A stretch of 64,000 bases of DNA from the NCBI RefSeq assembly GCF_017051705.1, contig NZ_JAFIDJ010000001.1, positions 1,130,848 through 1,194,847 of the forward strand, given 5' to 3'. The notes beneath the pieces are model-generated. The model made no database searches and was not told the origin of the DNA. It worked only from the letters and a program-made list of their open reading frames with translations. Positions 28,954 through 37,242 of this stretch are shown piece after piece. The position numbers were made by a program, and so were the translations under genes. This DNA is from Algoriphagus lutimaris (GTDB lineage: Bacteria; Bacteroidota; Bacteroidia; Cytophagales; Cyclobacteriaceae). Numbering within the stretch: the stretch's first letter is position 1; each line of letters starts with the position of its first letter.

Positions 28954-30492
28954 CTATCTTCTTCTACCAGTAAATGAACCTAGGATTCCTCGTGTCAATT
29001 CCCGGAAAATTGTTCTTCCTAACTGTCTCACCATGGTGTTCCTACTCAATTCCTCAAATAGAGATTCTTCTTCTTTCGCCCTGGGTCTGGGTTTTGGAAT
29101 TGTAGGTTTCGGAAGAGCTGCTTTTTCCTGCTCTTTCTCCACTTGATTCAGTTTCTCTTCCAGCATTTCATACGCACTTTCCCGATCCATGTCTTCATTG
29201 TACTTCTTAACCAATTCAGATTGATTAACCAAAGAATCTATTTCTTGATTCGTAAGGATATCCATTCTAGAAATAGGCGCTCTCACTAGCGTTTGAGCCA
29301 AAGGAGTAGGAATTCCCTTTTCATTCAAAGAAGTGATCAAAGCTTCTCCTATCCCCATTTGGGTGAGCACTTTTGCGGTGTCGTAATATTCGGAATCAGG
29401 ATAATTTTCAGCAGTTTTAGTAATGGCCTTTCGATCCTTTGCAGTAAATGCCCTTAAGGCATGTTGCACTTTAAGTCCCAATTGACCCAATATGTTTTCG
29501 GGAACATCGGTAGGAGTTTGAGTACAAAAATAAACCCCTACTCCTTTTGAGCGGATCAGTTTTACTATAGCCTCGATTTTTTCCAACAAATCTTTTGAAG
29601 CAGTAGAAAATACCAAATGGGCTTCATCAATAAACAGGCAGAGTTTTGGCTGATCTGCATCTCCTTGTTCTGGGAAGGTTTCATAGATTTCAGAAAGCAA
29701 GCTTAGCATAAAGGTGGAAAACAATTTAGGCGTGCTTTGAATGTCAGTCAATCGAATCACGGATACCACGCCTTTCCCATCTTTTTGCCTTACAAAGTCC
29801 TGAACCTCAAAGGACCGTTCACCAAAGAACCGTTCAGCGCCTTGTTGCTCCAGCTCAATGATTTTACGCATGATGGTATTCACTGAAGCAGAGGAAACCT
29901 GCCCAAATTCTTTCTTAATGATCTCTTTCCCCTCATTCGAAATGAATTGAAGTACTCTTTTCAGATCCTTCAAATCCACCAGAGGTAGCAAATTCATATC
30001 GCAATAGCGAAAAACTACTGCGATTACTCCTTGTTGGGTATCATTTAGATCTAAAATCTGAGAAATCAATACCGGGCCAAATTCAGATACGGTAGCCTTT
30101 AATCTTACGCCTTTCTCTTCTGAAATAGACATTAGCTCTACGGGAACTCCACTGGGCTGGTAGTCTACTCCTATTACATCAGAGCGGTTTTGAATAAAAT
30201 CATTTAATTGCCCCGGTTGGGCCAGTCCCGAAAGATCTCCTTTCAGGTCCATAACCACAGAAGGTACTCCTTTGAGCGAAAGTTGCTCGGAGATCACTTG
30301 CAAAGTCTTCGTCTTCCCAGTTCCCGTAGCCCCTGCAATCAACCCATGTCGGTTCATGGTTTTTAAAGGAACCTTCACCTGAGCATGAGGAACAGGATAT
30401 CCATCTAAAATACCTGTACCTAAAACAATGAAATCCTTTTTATACACCTGACCTTCAGCAAGGAGCTTTTTAAATGCTTCAATTCTACTCAT
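28954..30492 (-). CDS. HerA-like ATPase (DUF853/YjgR family)
   Basis: This 512-residue P-loop ATPase has Walker A GATGTGKT at residues 54-61, Walker B in LCLFIDEAHLVF, and a sensor region with STASKDLLEKIEAIVKLIRS. The C-terminus (about 420-512) is basic and charged. It belongs to the DUF853/YjgR branch of the HerA/FtsK group. Such ATPases may move DNA or other substrates. No NurA-like nuclease or other partner is adjacent. Confidence 0.92.
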   Translation of the reverse strand: MSRIEAFKKLLAEGQVYKKDFIVLGTGILDGYPVPHAQVKVPLKTMNRHGLIAGATGTGKTKTLQVISEQLSLKGVPSVVMDLKGDLSGLAQPGQLNDFIQNRSDVIGVDYQPSGVPVELMSISEEKGVRLKATVSEFGPVLISQILDLNDTQQGVIAVVFRYCDMNLLPLVDLKDLKRVLQFISNEGKEIIKKEFGQVSSASVNTIMRKIIELEQQGAERFFGERSFEVQDFVRQKDGKGVVSVIRLTDIQSTPKLFSTFMLSLLSEIYETFPEQGDADQPKLCLFIDEAHLVFSTASKDLLEKIEAIVKLIRSKGVGVYFCTQTPTDVPENILGQLGLKVQHALRAFTAKDRKAITKTAENYPDSEYYDTAKVLTQMGIGEALITSLNEKGIPTPLAQTLVRAPISRMDILTNQEIDSLVNQSELVKKYNEDMDRESAYEMLEEKLNQVEKEQEKAALPKPTIPKPRPRAKEEESLFEELSRNTMVRQLGRTIFRELTRGILGSFTGRRR

Positions 30493-30581
30493 AGGAGATA
30501 AGATTAAGGTTCTAAACTACAAAAAAAACCTTGATGCGATCAGCAAAAAGGTTTTCAATAAAATCAAGATGTTTAAAAAAC

Positions 30582-30989
30582 TTAGTAGGTGACTATTGGC
30601 TCAAGGGTTTTAGCATGCTCCACATATTGGGCTACTTGAGAGGCTGCAGGTACAGCTCTTGTCAGGCCTTTTTCCTCTTGAGTTTTCACCAAAGCAGCAT
30701 GTAGGTTTTCAGGATTTCTGTTTCTGAGTTCCTTCACCGTATCTACTCCTGCAGCTTTTAATAATTCGGCGAACTGACTTCCTACTCCATCTATTCTAAA
30801 TAGGTCAGCCATATTTACCCAATCCAAAATTTTACCTTCAGCGATTCCAGATGCATCGGCAATTGCTTTTCTTCCTGCCTTCGTTGCGCCTTTTTCCAAT
30901 AAGCCCTCTACTGAGGAAACTCCTGCAGCCGCCAATTTTTCTTTCATTACCGGACCGATACTTTCAATCATTGTGATTGGTTTTGCCAT
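30582..30989 (-). CDS. DUF4332 helix-hairpin-helix protein
   Basis: This 135-residue protein carries two helix-hairpin-helix-like halves, the first around IESIGPVMKEKLAAAGVSSVEGLL and the second around IDGVGSQFAELLKAAGVDTVKELR. This fits the DUF4332 family, which resembles DNA-binding HhH modules. No catalytic motif is present. It has its own spacer on both sides. Confidence 0.85.
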   Translation of the reverse strand: MAKPITMIESIGPVMKEKLAAAGVSSVEGLLEKGATKAGRKAIADASGIAEGKILDWVNMADLFRIDGVGSQFAELLKAAGVDTVKELRNRNPENLHAALVKTQEEKGLTRAVPAASQVAQYVEHAKTLEPIVTY

Positions 30990-31200
30990 AATCGTTTGGA
31001 TTAAATTGTTAAATCAATAAAACTAAAATCATATGAAAATAGATAGGTTTAGCAATACATAATGCTAAACTATCTTCTATTCATAAATTAAAAACAATTT
31101 TTAATTTACAAAATCCACTTCCTATAAAATGCTATTACCAAACCACTTAGTAAAGATTAACTTTTACTTTTCAAATCATCTATCTTTATTGCTGCATTAA

Positions 31201-31929
31201 ATGATAGATCCGAAAGTGAATACCAAAACATTCTACACCTATACCTTTTTCTTATTATTCCTTTTCCTTTCTTTGGGTTACGGTGCTACCGCGCAAATTG
31301 GACCGAATTTAGGGCAAACGGATAGTTGGATGAAAAGTGCAGTGGCAGCTATTGAACGAAGTGATTATGAAACTGCAAATGGCATATTCAGGAACTTAAT
31401 CGACTCGGGATTACCTCTTCCGGAGGAAATGCCCTATTACTTTGCAGAAACACTTTACCATTTAGGGCAATATGATAACTCAGCGAATTTCCTGAACAAG
31501 TATTTAGAACTGTCAGGATTTACTGGAGATCATTACAAAGGCGCTCAGGAACTTCAAAAGAAATTAGAAAGCCCCTTACGTGATATTCAAACTTGCCAGT
31601 TGTGTGATAGAAAAGGATACCGCTACAAGGTATGTTTCACCTGTGATGGCAATAAAGAAATCCAACAGGACTGCGATTATTGCAAAGCCAAAGGCGTGGT
31701 GGGCTGTAGTAGATGTGGCGGCACCGGCATGATTACTAAAAGAAATATTTTCAATATTGTCGAATACTTCGAGTGTGAGCGCTGCAGTGGAAAAGGAAGA
31801 CTTACTTGCCCCGTTTGTGAAGGATCTCTAAAAGAAGTCAGCGCCTGCAGGACTTGCGGTGGTTCTGGAAGATTAGCATCTGAGAATTTATGTGATCATC
31901 AAGCTGAAGAACCACATGATCATTCCTAG
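31201..31929 (+). CDS. Secreted TPR-like protein with DnaJ-type zinc-finger repeats
   Basis: This 242-residue protein has an N-terminal hydrophobic signal (about 12-32, ending GATAQ), a helical TPR-like part (about 35-125), and a Cys-rich half (about 130-225) with repeated CxxC and CxxCxGxG motifs such as CSRCGGTG, CERCSGKG and CRTCGGSG, as in the DnaJ central domain. There is no J domain. The zinc modules may serve protein-protein contact or folding outside the cytoplasm. A TATCTTTA -7-like box lies at 31181-31188. Confidence 0.8.
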   Translation: MIDPKVNTKTFYTYTFFLLFLFLSLGYGATAQIGPNLGQTDSWMKSAVAAIERSDYETANGIFRNLIDSGLPLPEEMPYYFAETLYHLGQYDNSANFLNKYLELSGFTGDHYKGAQELQKKLESPLRDIQTCQLCDRKGYRYKVCFTCDGNKEIQQDCDYCKAKGVVGCSRCGGTGMITKRNIFNIVEYFECERCSGKGRLTCPVCEGSLKEVSACRTCGGSGRLASENLCDHQAEEPHDHS

Positions 31930-31960
31930 GAAAATGGGAATAGCCTAAAAAAAGAACATA

Positions 31961-31990
31961 AAAAAACCGGCCCAAGCCGGTTTTATTTTT
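31961..31990. terminator. Bidirectional terminator
   Basis: AAAACCGGC and GCCGGTTTT flank a 4-nt loop, with A- and T-runs on both sides. It serves the zinc-finger gene (plus) and the convergent TPR lipoprotein gene (minus). Confidence 0.88.
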
Positions 31991-32591
31991 ATTTACAATA
32001 CTTGTCCATGGCTTCCTGAGCGCCTGGGTATTCCAATGACCTTGCTAATTGGAAATCTTCACAAGAACTTCCAATATTACCAATAGCAACTTTTAACAAG
32101 CCTCTATTGTAATAAGCCTGACCAAAATCTTTATCTCTTTTGATCGCATTCGCATAAGAATTCAAAGCTTCTTCGGATTTCCCCATTTGATGCAATGCTC
32201 GAGCTTTGATAAAAGAAGCCATTGCCGGGGCACCTGGAACCTCTTCTGCCCTACTTGAATAAAGCAATGCATTGGTGAAATTTTTCTCCTTATGATGTAG
32301 ATTTGCCAAACTCAATAATACCTGAATATTATTGGGTTCAATTTCCAATGCCCTTTCAAAATCATTTTTGGCCTTTTCAAAATTATTCTGCTCTTCATAT
32401 GCTCTACCCCTATTGTAAAGCATACGGACATCATTAGGGTTAAACTTCAAGGTTTCGGAATATTCAGAAACAGCTTCCGCGTAATTTCCTGAATTAAAAT
32501 ACTGATCTCCCGGGTTTTCATCCGGTTTGGAACAAGCCCATAAAACCCCTGACAACGCCGCCATCAAAAGGACTTGATTTAACTTTTTCAT
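31989..32591 (-). CDS. TPR lipoprotein
   Basis: This 200-residue protein has a lipoprotein signal with lipobox LWAC (Cys20), so it is membrane-anchored. Residues 27-195 hold about four to five tetratricopeptide repeats, for example FNSGNYAEAVSEYSETLKFNP and YNRGRAYEEQNNFEKAKNDF. It is probably a scaffold for a cell-envelope complex. It starts 10 bp after dapD ends, so they are likely co-transcribed. Confidence 0.9.
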   Translation of the reverse strand: MKKLNQVLLMAALSGVLWACSKPDENPGDQYFNSGNYAEAVSEYSETLKFNPNDVRMLYNRGRAYEEQNNFEKAKNDFERALEIEPNNIQVLLSLANLHHKEKNFTNALLYSSRAEEVPGAPAMASFIKARALHQMGKSEEALNSYANAIKRDKDFGQAYYNRGLLKVAIGNIGSSCEDFQLARSLEYPGAQEAMDKYCK

Positions 32592-32601
32592 TTTAGTTGG
32601 T

Positions 32602-33417
32602 TTAAACTGCTACACTATTATCTCTTAGCGCATCATTCAGTGATGTCTTTAGATCAGTAGAAGCTTTTCTCTTTCCAATGATAATTGCACAAGGAACATG
32701 ATAAGTTCCCGCAGCAAATTCTTTTGGAAGTGAACCTGGAATCACCACAGATCTTTCTGGAACGATTCCTTTATATTCAACAGGCTCTGGACCCGTAACG
32801 TCAATAATTTTTGAACTTGCTGTCAATGTAACTCCTGCTCCAATCACCGCCTCTTTACACACTCTGACTCCTTCTACAATGATCGCTCTGGAACCAATAA
32901 ATGCTCCATCTTCAATAATGACAGGAGCTGCTTGAACAGGCTCTAAAACTCCACCGATACCTACACCACCACTTAAATGAACATTTTTACCGATCTGCGC
33001 ACAAGATCCTACCGTAGCCCAAGTATCAACCATCGTGCCACCGTCCACATATGCACCAATATTAACATAACTTGGCATCATCACTACTCCACTTGCTAAG
33101 TAAGCACCATATCGGGCAACTGCATGAGGAACCACTCTCACTCCTTGCTTGGCATAATTGGTTTTTAAAGCCATTTTATCATGAAATTCAAAAGGCCCAA
33201 CCTCAATGGTTTGCATCTTTTGAATCGGGAAGTAAAGAATCACCGCTTTTTTTACCCAGTCATTTACCTTCCAACTTCCATCTTCCATTGGTTCAGCAAC
33301 ACGGGTTTGTCCGGCATCCAAATCAGCAATGACTGTCTTTATAGCAATTTGTGTCTCTTTCTGTGTTAATAGTTCTCGGTTTTCCCAAGCATTTTCGATG
33401 ATGGTTTTCAGTTCCAT
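32602..33417 (-). CDS. dapD: Tetrahydrodipicolinate N-succinyltransferase
   Basis: This 271-residue enzyme transfers succinyl from succinyl-CoA to tetrahydrodipicolinate in lysine and diaminopimelate synthesis. The hexapeptide-repeat left-handed helix is clear (about 105-215, VMMPSYVNIGAYVDGGTMVD, GSCAQIGKNVHLSGGVGIGG). N- and C-terminal DapD domains and family length fit. It is divergent from the glycosyltransferase gene with only 20 bp between the start codons, so their promoters must overlap the coding regions or be shared. Confidence 0.97.
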   Translation of the reverse strand: MELKTIIENAWENRELLTQKETQIAIKTVIADLDAGQTRVAEPMEDGSWKVNDWVKKAVILYFPIQKMQTIEVGPFEFHDKMALKTNYAKQGVRVVPHAVARYGAYLASGVVMMPSYVNIGAYVDGGTMVDTWATVGSCAQIGKNVHLSGGVGIGGVLEPVQAAPVIIEDGAFIGSRAIIVEGVRVCKEAVIGAGVTLTASSKIIDVTGPEPVEYKGIVPERSVVIPGSLPKEFAAGTYHVPCAIIIGKRKASTDLKTSLNDALRDNSVAV

Positions 33418-33437
33418 TATTTTAATTAGTTTCGTTT

Positions 33438-34568
33438 ATGGGTCAAAGCAAAGCCTCTAAAATTCCCGTTTTAATAGCTTCTAGTCTCAAACCTCTCAAA
33501 GATACGAGGGCTTGGGAAAAGCTCGGCAATTCACTGCGCGAATCAAACAAATACACCCTAAACATCATAGGATTTTCCTCTAAAATAGAGGAAAGTATAG
33601 CCGAAGTCCGGTTTTTCCCTTCACTTTTAAACCGATACTCAACTTGGGAAAGATTTTTCTCACAATTCAGATTCCTAAAAACCTTGGTCCAAACCCGACC
33701 AAAAATCTTAATTGTTTGTACCTATGAATATTTGGCATCGGCAGCTTTTTTGAAAGTAATACTGGGATATAAATTGGTCTATGATGTACAGGAAAACTAT
33801 GTGTTAAACCTGAAACTAAACCCCGATTTATCCAATTTTAGGCGTTCAAACTTTATTAGAATAATACAAAATTTAGAATCCATTAAAGGGGTGGATTATT
33901 ACTTTTTAGCAGAGGCATGCTATGTCCCACAAATGCCAGAAAAGAAACCCTTTTTAATTTTGGAGAATAAATTTGCTGGTAATTTAGTACCCGGACCAAC
34001 GCTGGATTACTCTGAAAAAAGAGCCTTTCAATTCCTCATCTCAGGAACGATCACACCGGCTTTTGGGACCATTCAAGGAATTCAATTCTTCAAACAGATC
34101 CAAGAAGTATTCCCAAATTCAAGGCTTATAATTATTGGGCACATCCCCTTACATAGCTTCCGAAAAAAGCTGGAAATGGAAGTAGGATCCCACCCTGGAA
34201 TCGACTTAAAAATAACCGACACTCCGGTAGATCATAATGAGATTGTAAAGGAAATCAGAGCAGCAGATTTTTGTTTGTTGCCCTATCAATCCCATGAAGC
34301 AATCTCCTCCAAAATGCCCACCAAACTTTTTGAAGCAATGGCATTGCATACCCCTGTGTTGATCAGTCCCAATGAGAAATGGAAAGCTTTTATAGATCAA
34401 TATCAGGGAGGCGCCCAACTAGATTTTGATAAGATGGACGCTGCAATTGTTGAATTCTTAGCCGCTATCCAAAGCCCATTTTTTACAAATCAACCAGGAG
34501 AAGAAGTTCTTTGGAGTTCCCAAGAAGAACAAATGCTTTCCTGCCTCGAGCAACTTCTATCATTCTAA
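33438..34568 (+). CDS. Glycosyltransferase family 4-like protein
   Basis: This 376-residue protein has a GT-B fold. The N-terminal half includes a PKILIVCTYEYLASAAFLK strand-helix and YDVQENY; the C-terminal half has SGTITPAFGTIQGIQFFK and a nucleotide-sugar region with LLPYQSHEAISSKMPTKLFEAMALHTPVLIS. The acidic sugar-nucleotide Glu lies in KLFEAMA. No signal peptide is present. Donor and acceptor cannot be assigned, and no polysaccharide cluster surrounds it. Confidence 0.87.
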   Translation: MGQSKASKIPVLIASSLKPLKDTRAWEKLGNSLRESNKYTLNIIGFSSKIEESIAEVRFFPSLLNRYSTWERFFSQFRFLKTLVQTRPKILIVCTYEYLASAAFLKVILGYKLVYDVQENYVLNLKLNPDLSNFRRSNFIRIIQNLESIKGVDYYFLAEACYVPQMPEKKPFLILENKFAGNLVPGPTLDYSEKRAFQFLISGTITPAFGTIQGIQFFKQIQEVFPNSRLIIIGHIPLHSFRKKLEMEVGSHPGIDLKITDTPVDHNEIVKEIRAADFCLLPYQSHEAISSKMPTKLFEAMALHTPVLISPNEKWKAFIDQYQGGAQLDFDKMDAAIVEFLAAIQSPFFTNQPGEEVLWSSQEEQMLSCLEQLLSF

Positions 34569-34753
34569 TCTCTTGTGGATATCCACAAAAGTTATCCACT
34601 CCACCCCTTCCAATTACACTGATTTCAGAGAAATGGAAACTCCTTTTTTCCCCAGTCTTCACGGAGAAAATCGTCTTTTCCTTGCTTTAAATAATTATTA
34701 ACACACTATTTTTCAATAGTTTATATTTTTTATTTTTATAGACTAAATTAATT

Positions 34754-34769
34754 TTTAGACATTCCTAAA
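34754..34769. promoter_or_regulatory. Predicted DtxR/MntR-type operator 1
   Basis: TTTAG-ACATTC-CTAAA, an inverted repeat with a 6-bp centre, has the layout of DtxR/MntR operators. It lies 114 bp upstream of the regulator gene. Confidence 0.5.
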
Positions 34770-34829
34770 TTGATAATCACATTAAAAAATAGCTTATCCA
34801 CAGTCGATTTAGACATAATCAAATATTTA

Positions 34830-34845
34830 TTTAGCTATATCTAAA
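34830..34845. promoter_or_regulatory. Predicted DtxR/MntR-type operator 2
   Basis: TTTAG-CTATAT-CTAAA has the same arms and spacing as operator 1. It lies 8 bp upstream of a TACCTTTA -7-like box (34854-34861), so bound repressor would cover the -33 region. Confidence 0.6.
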
Positions 34846-34882
34846 TTATTTTTTACCTTTACCTTAGATAATTTGGAGTACT

Positions 34883-35545
34883 ATGAATATGACTACAGCT
34901 GAAGAGAATTATTTGAAGGCGATCTACCACCTGTCTGACGGTGGTAAGAAGAGTGTGTCCACCAATGATGTCGCAGCAGAGATGAAAACCAAGCCTGCCT
35001 CCGTCAGCGATATGCTTAGAAAACTAGGAGACAAGGAAGTCATTGAATACAGAAAGTATTATGGAGTAAACATCACCGAAGAAGGAAAAAAACGAGCCCT
35101 CCAAACCATCCGGAAACATCGTCTCTGGGAAGTGTTCTTGGTGGACAAATTGCAGTTCGCCTGGGATGAAGTGCATGAGGTAGCAGAGGAACTCGAACAC
35201 ATTCAATCTCCCCTATTGATCCAACGTCTTGATGCTTATTTGAACTATCCCAAATTCGACCCACATGGAGATCCTATACCTGATGAATATGGTGATGTGA
35301 GAGCTAGACCAAGAGTAGCATTGAATGAAATGGAAATAGATCAAACTGGGCAAATTGTAGCAGTAAAAGACAGCTCCGCTGCTTTCCTTCGATACCTGGA
35401 TAAAGTAGGTGCATACATCGGTGCACGAATAAAAGTTTTGGACAAAGTAGAGTTTGATGGTTCTCTGGAAATTCTAGTTGATCAGAAAAAAACACTCTTT
35501 ATGTCCAAGGATGTAGCAGCAAATATTCTGGCTATTCAATCATGA
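34883..35545 (+). CDS. DtxR-family metal-dependent repressor (MntR/TroR-like)
   Basis: This 220-residue regulator has an N-terminal winged helix (about 1-65: TAEENYLKAIYHL, PASVSDMLRKL), a dimerisation and metal-binding domain (about 75-140: HRLWEVFLVDKL, VHEVAEELEHI, FDPHGDPIP), and a C-terminal FeoA/SH3-like domain (about 150-220). It probably senses Mn, Fe or Zn and represses the transporter operon it begins, acting at the two TTTAG-N6-CTAAA sites upstream. Its stop overlaps the start of the binding-protein gene by 4 bp. Confidence 0.93.
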   Translation: MNMTTAEENYLKAIYHLSDGGKKSVSTNDVAAEMKTKPASVSDMLRKLGDKEVIEYRKYYGVNITEEGKKRALQTIRKHRLWEVFLVDKLQFAWDEVHEVAEELEHIQSPLLIQRLDAYLNYPKFDPHGDPIPDEYGDVRARPRVALNEMEIDQTGQIVAVKDSSAAFLRYLDKVGAYIGARIKVLDKVEFDGSLEILVDQKKTLFMSKDVAANILAIQS

Positions 35546-36456
35546 GAAAAATCCTATTTCTAATACTGCTCTCGATCGGTCTCCTCTCTTGTAAAAGAGA
35601 AGATAAAACCCAACGTCAAAAACCCTTGGTAGTAGCCACCACCAGTATTTTGGCAGATGGTATTCGAAACATGTTAGGAGACAAAGCGGATGTCAGAGCA
35701 TTAATGCCTGCCGGGGTAGACCCCCATTTATACAAGGCTTCTGTCAGAGACCTGGACTTACTCCAAGAGGCGGATATGGTCGTCTATCACGGTTTATTTT
35801 TGGAGGGAAAAATGACCGAGATTTTTGAAAAACTTGCTTACAGTCAAAACCTGATCAATGCTGCTGAAAATTTACCTGAGGAGCTATTATTACGGTCAGG
35901 CCCTGAAGCACACAGTGTAGATCCCCACATTTGGTTTGACCTGAAAATTTGGTCCATCGCTTTATCCAATACTTCAAAAGCATTAGCGGCATGGAAGCCA
36001 GAATGGAAGCAGGAGATTGAACAAAACACGGCACAATACCTGAACGAATTGAAGACATTGGATCAGGAAATCCAATTCAAAGTAGATCAATTAAAATCCA
36101 GTAATCAGGCATTAATCACAGCCCATGATGCATTCGCCTATTTTGGAAAATCCTACCAACTTGAAGTTAAAGGATTACAGGGGCTCTCCACCTTAAGTGA
36201 ACCAGGATTACGGGACCTGACCGGGTTAATTCAATTTATTGTGGACCGAAATATCCACGCAGTATTTGCCGAACAGACCATCTCCCCCAAAGCGATTGAA
36301 GCGGTGGTAGCTGGATGCGCCAACCAAAATCATCAAATTGTAATGGCAGGGCCCTTATTCACCGATAGCCTAGATGCCCCTGATACTCCTGCAGGAACCT
36401 ATATAGGGATGGTGAGATCAAACCTACAAACCATTTATAAAAACCTGAACCCATGA
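35542..36456 (+). CDS. Metal ABC transporter substrate-binding lipoprotein (TroA/ZnuA/MntA family)
   Basis: This 304-residue protein has a lipoprotein signal (LLSC, Cys17) and a cluster A-I metal-binding fold. Likely ligands by family position are His62 (GVDPHLYK), His129 (VDPHIWFD), His195 (ITAHDAF) and Asp275 (FTDSLD). This three-His/one-Asp set is closer to TroA (Zn/Mn) than to the His-His-Glu-Asp set of strict manganese binders such as PsaA. It delivers the metal to the permease pair encoded downstream, and the genes overlap by 4 bp. Confidence 0.93.
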   Translation: MRKILFLILLSIGLLSCKREDKTQRQKPLVVATTSILADGIRNMLGDKADVRALMPAGVDPHLYKASVRDLDLLQEADMVVYHGLFLEGKMTEIFEKLAYSQNLINAAENLPEELLLRSGPEAHSVDPHIWFDLKIWSIALSNTSKALAAWKPEWKQEIEQNTAQYLNELKTLDQEIQFKVDQLKSSNQALITAHDAFAYFGKSYQLEVKGLQGLSTLSEPGLRDLTGLIQFIVDRNIHAVFAEQTISPKAIEAVVAGCANQNHQIVMAGPLFTDSLDAPDTPAGTYIGMVRSNLQTIYKNLNP

Positions 36457-37241
36457 TCACACAAGTAGATAACCCAATTCTTGAAATCCATGATTTAATC
36501 GTCAGCTACGACCAAAGCCCCGTGCTCTGGAATGTGGATTTAAGCTTACCCTCAGGAAAGCTCATAGGAATTTTAGGCCCCAACGGTGCCGGAAAGTCCA
36601 CTTTGATCAAGGCGATCATGGGATTGGTCACTCCTAGCAGCGGCTATGTCAAGATATTTAATGAAACACTAGATCAAGTTCGATCGAGAATAAGTTACGT
36701 ACCCCAACGAGAGTCAGTGGACTGGAATTTTCCAGCTTCTGTCTTGGATGTAGTGATGATGGGTACCTATGGAAAATTGGGTCTATTCAAAAGACCGGGA
36801 AAAAAAGAAAAAGACATCGCGTTAAGCTGCCTTGAAAAAGTAGGGATGATGTCTTTTGTAAACAGACAAATATCGGAATTGTCAGGAGGCCAGCAGCAGC
36901 GGGTCTTTATTGCCAGAGCCTTGGCACAGGAAGCGGATCTATATTTAATGGACGAACCATTTGCTGGAGTGGACATGTCTACCGAAACAGCCATTTTCCA
37001 TTTATTACAAGAAATGGCTGCGCAGGGCAAAACCGTGATTGTCGTGCACCACGATATCCATTCGGCCATGAATTATTTCGATTGGATCATCATGTTGAAC
37101 CTCCATTTGGTAGCTTCAGGACCCAATGAACATGTGATGTCAGAGGAACTCTTACGCAAAACCTATGGTGGAAAATTAAATCTTTTGACCAAGGTCACAG
37201 ATTTAATCAAACAAAAAGACTTCAACCCATTGAAAAGCTGA
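36453..37241 (+). CDS. Metal ABC transporter ATP-binding protein
   Basis: This 262-residue ABC ATPase has Walker A GPNGAGKST, Q-loop VPQRESVDW, signature LSGGQQQR, Walker B LYLMDEPFAGVD and H-loop VVHHDIH, all intact. The family is that of TroB/MntB/ZnuC. It powers uptake through the two permeases that follow. It overlaps the binding-protein gene by 4 bp and ends 1 bp before the next start. Confidence 0.96.
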   Translation: MITQVDNPILEIHDLIVSYDQSPVLWNVDLSLPSGKLIGILGPNGAGKSTLIKAIMGLVTPSSGYVKIFNETLDQVRSRISYVPQRESVDWNFPASVLDVVMMGTYGKLGLFKRPGKKEKDIALSCLEKVGMMSFVNRQISELSGGQQQRVFIARALAQEADLYLMDEPFAGVDMSTETAIFHLLQEMAAQGKTVIVVHHDIHSAMNYFDWIIMLNLHLVASGPNEHVMSEELLRKTYGGKLNLLTKVTDLIKQKDFNPLKS

Positions 37242-37242
37242 T

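Larger units (their letters stand above)
34569..34882. other. Candidate chromosomal replication origin
   Basis: This 314-bp AT-rich spacer holds a perfect DnaA box TTATCCACA at 34794-34802. Boxes with one mismatch occur at 34592-34600 (TTATCCACT) and as the palindrome TGTGGATATCCACA at 34574-34587, which contains two. The stretch 34680-34860 is very AT-rich and could unwind. Gene direction changes around it: about 25 of 32 intact genes to the left are on the minus strand, and 19 of 21 to the right up to 59.6 kb are on the plus strand. dnaA is not in the window, which is not unusual for Bacteroidota. The same spacer contains the promoter of the DtxR-family gene. Confidence 0.45.
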
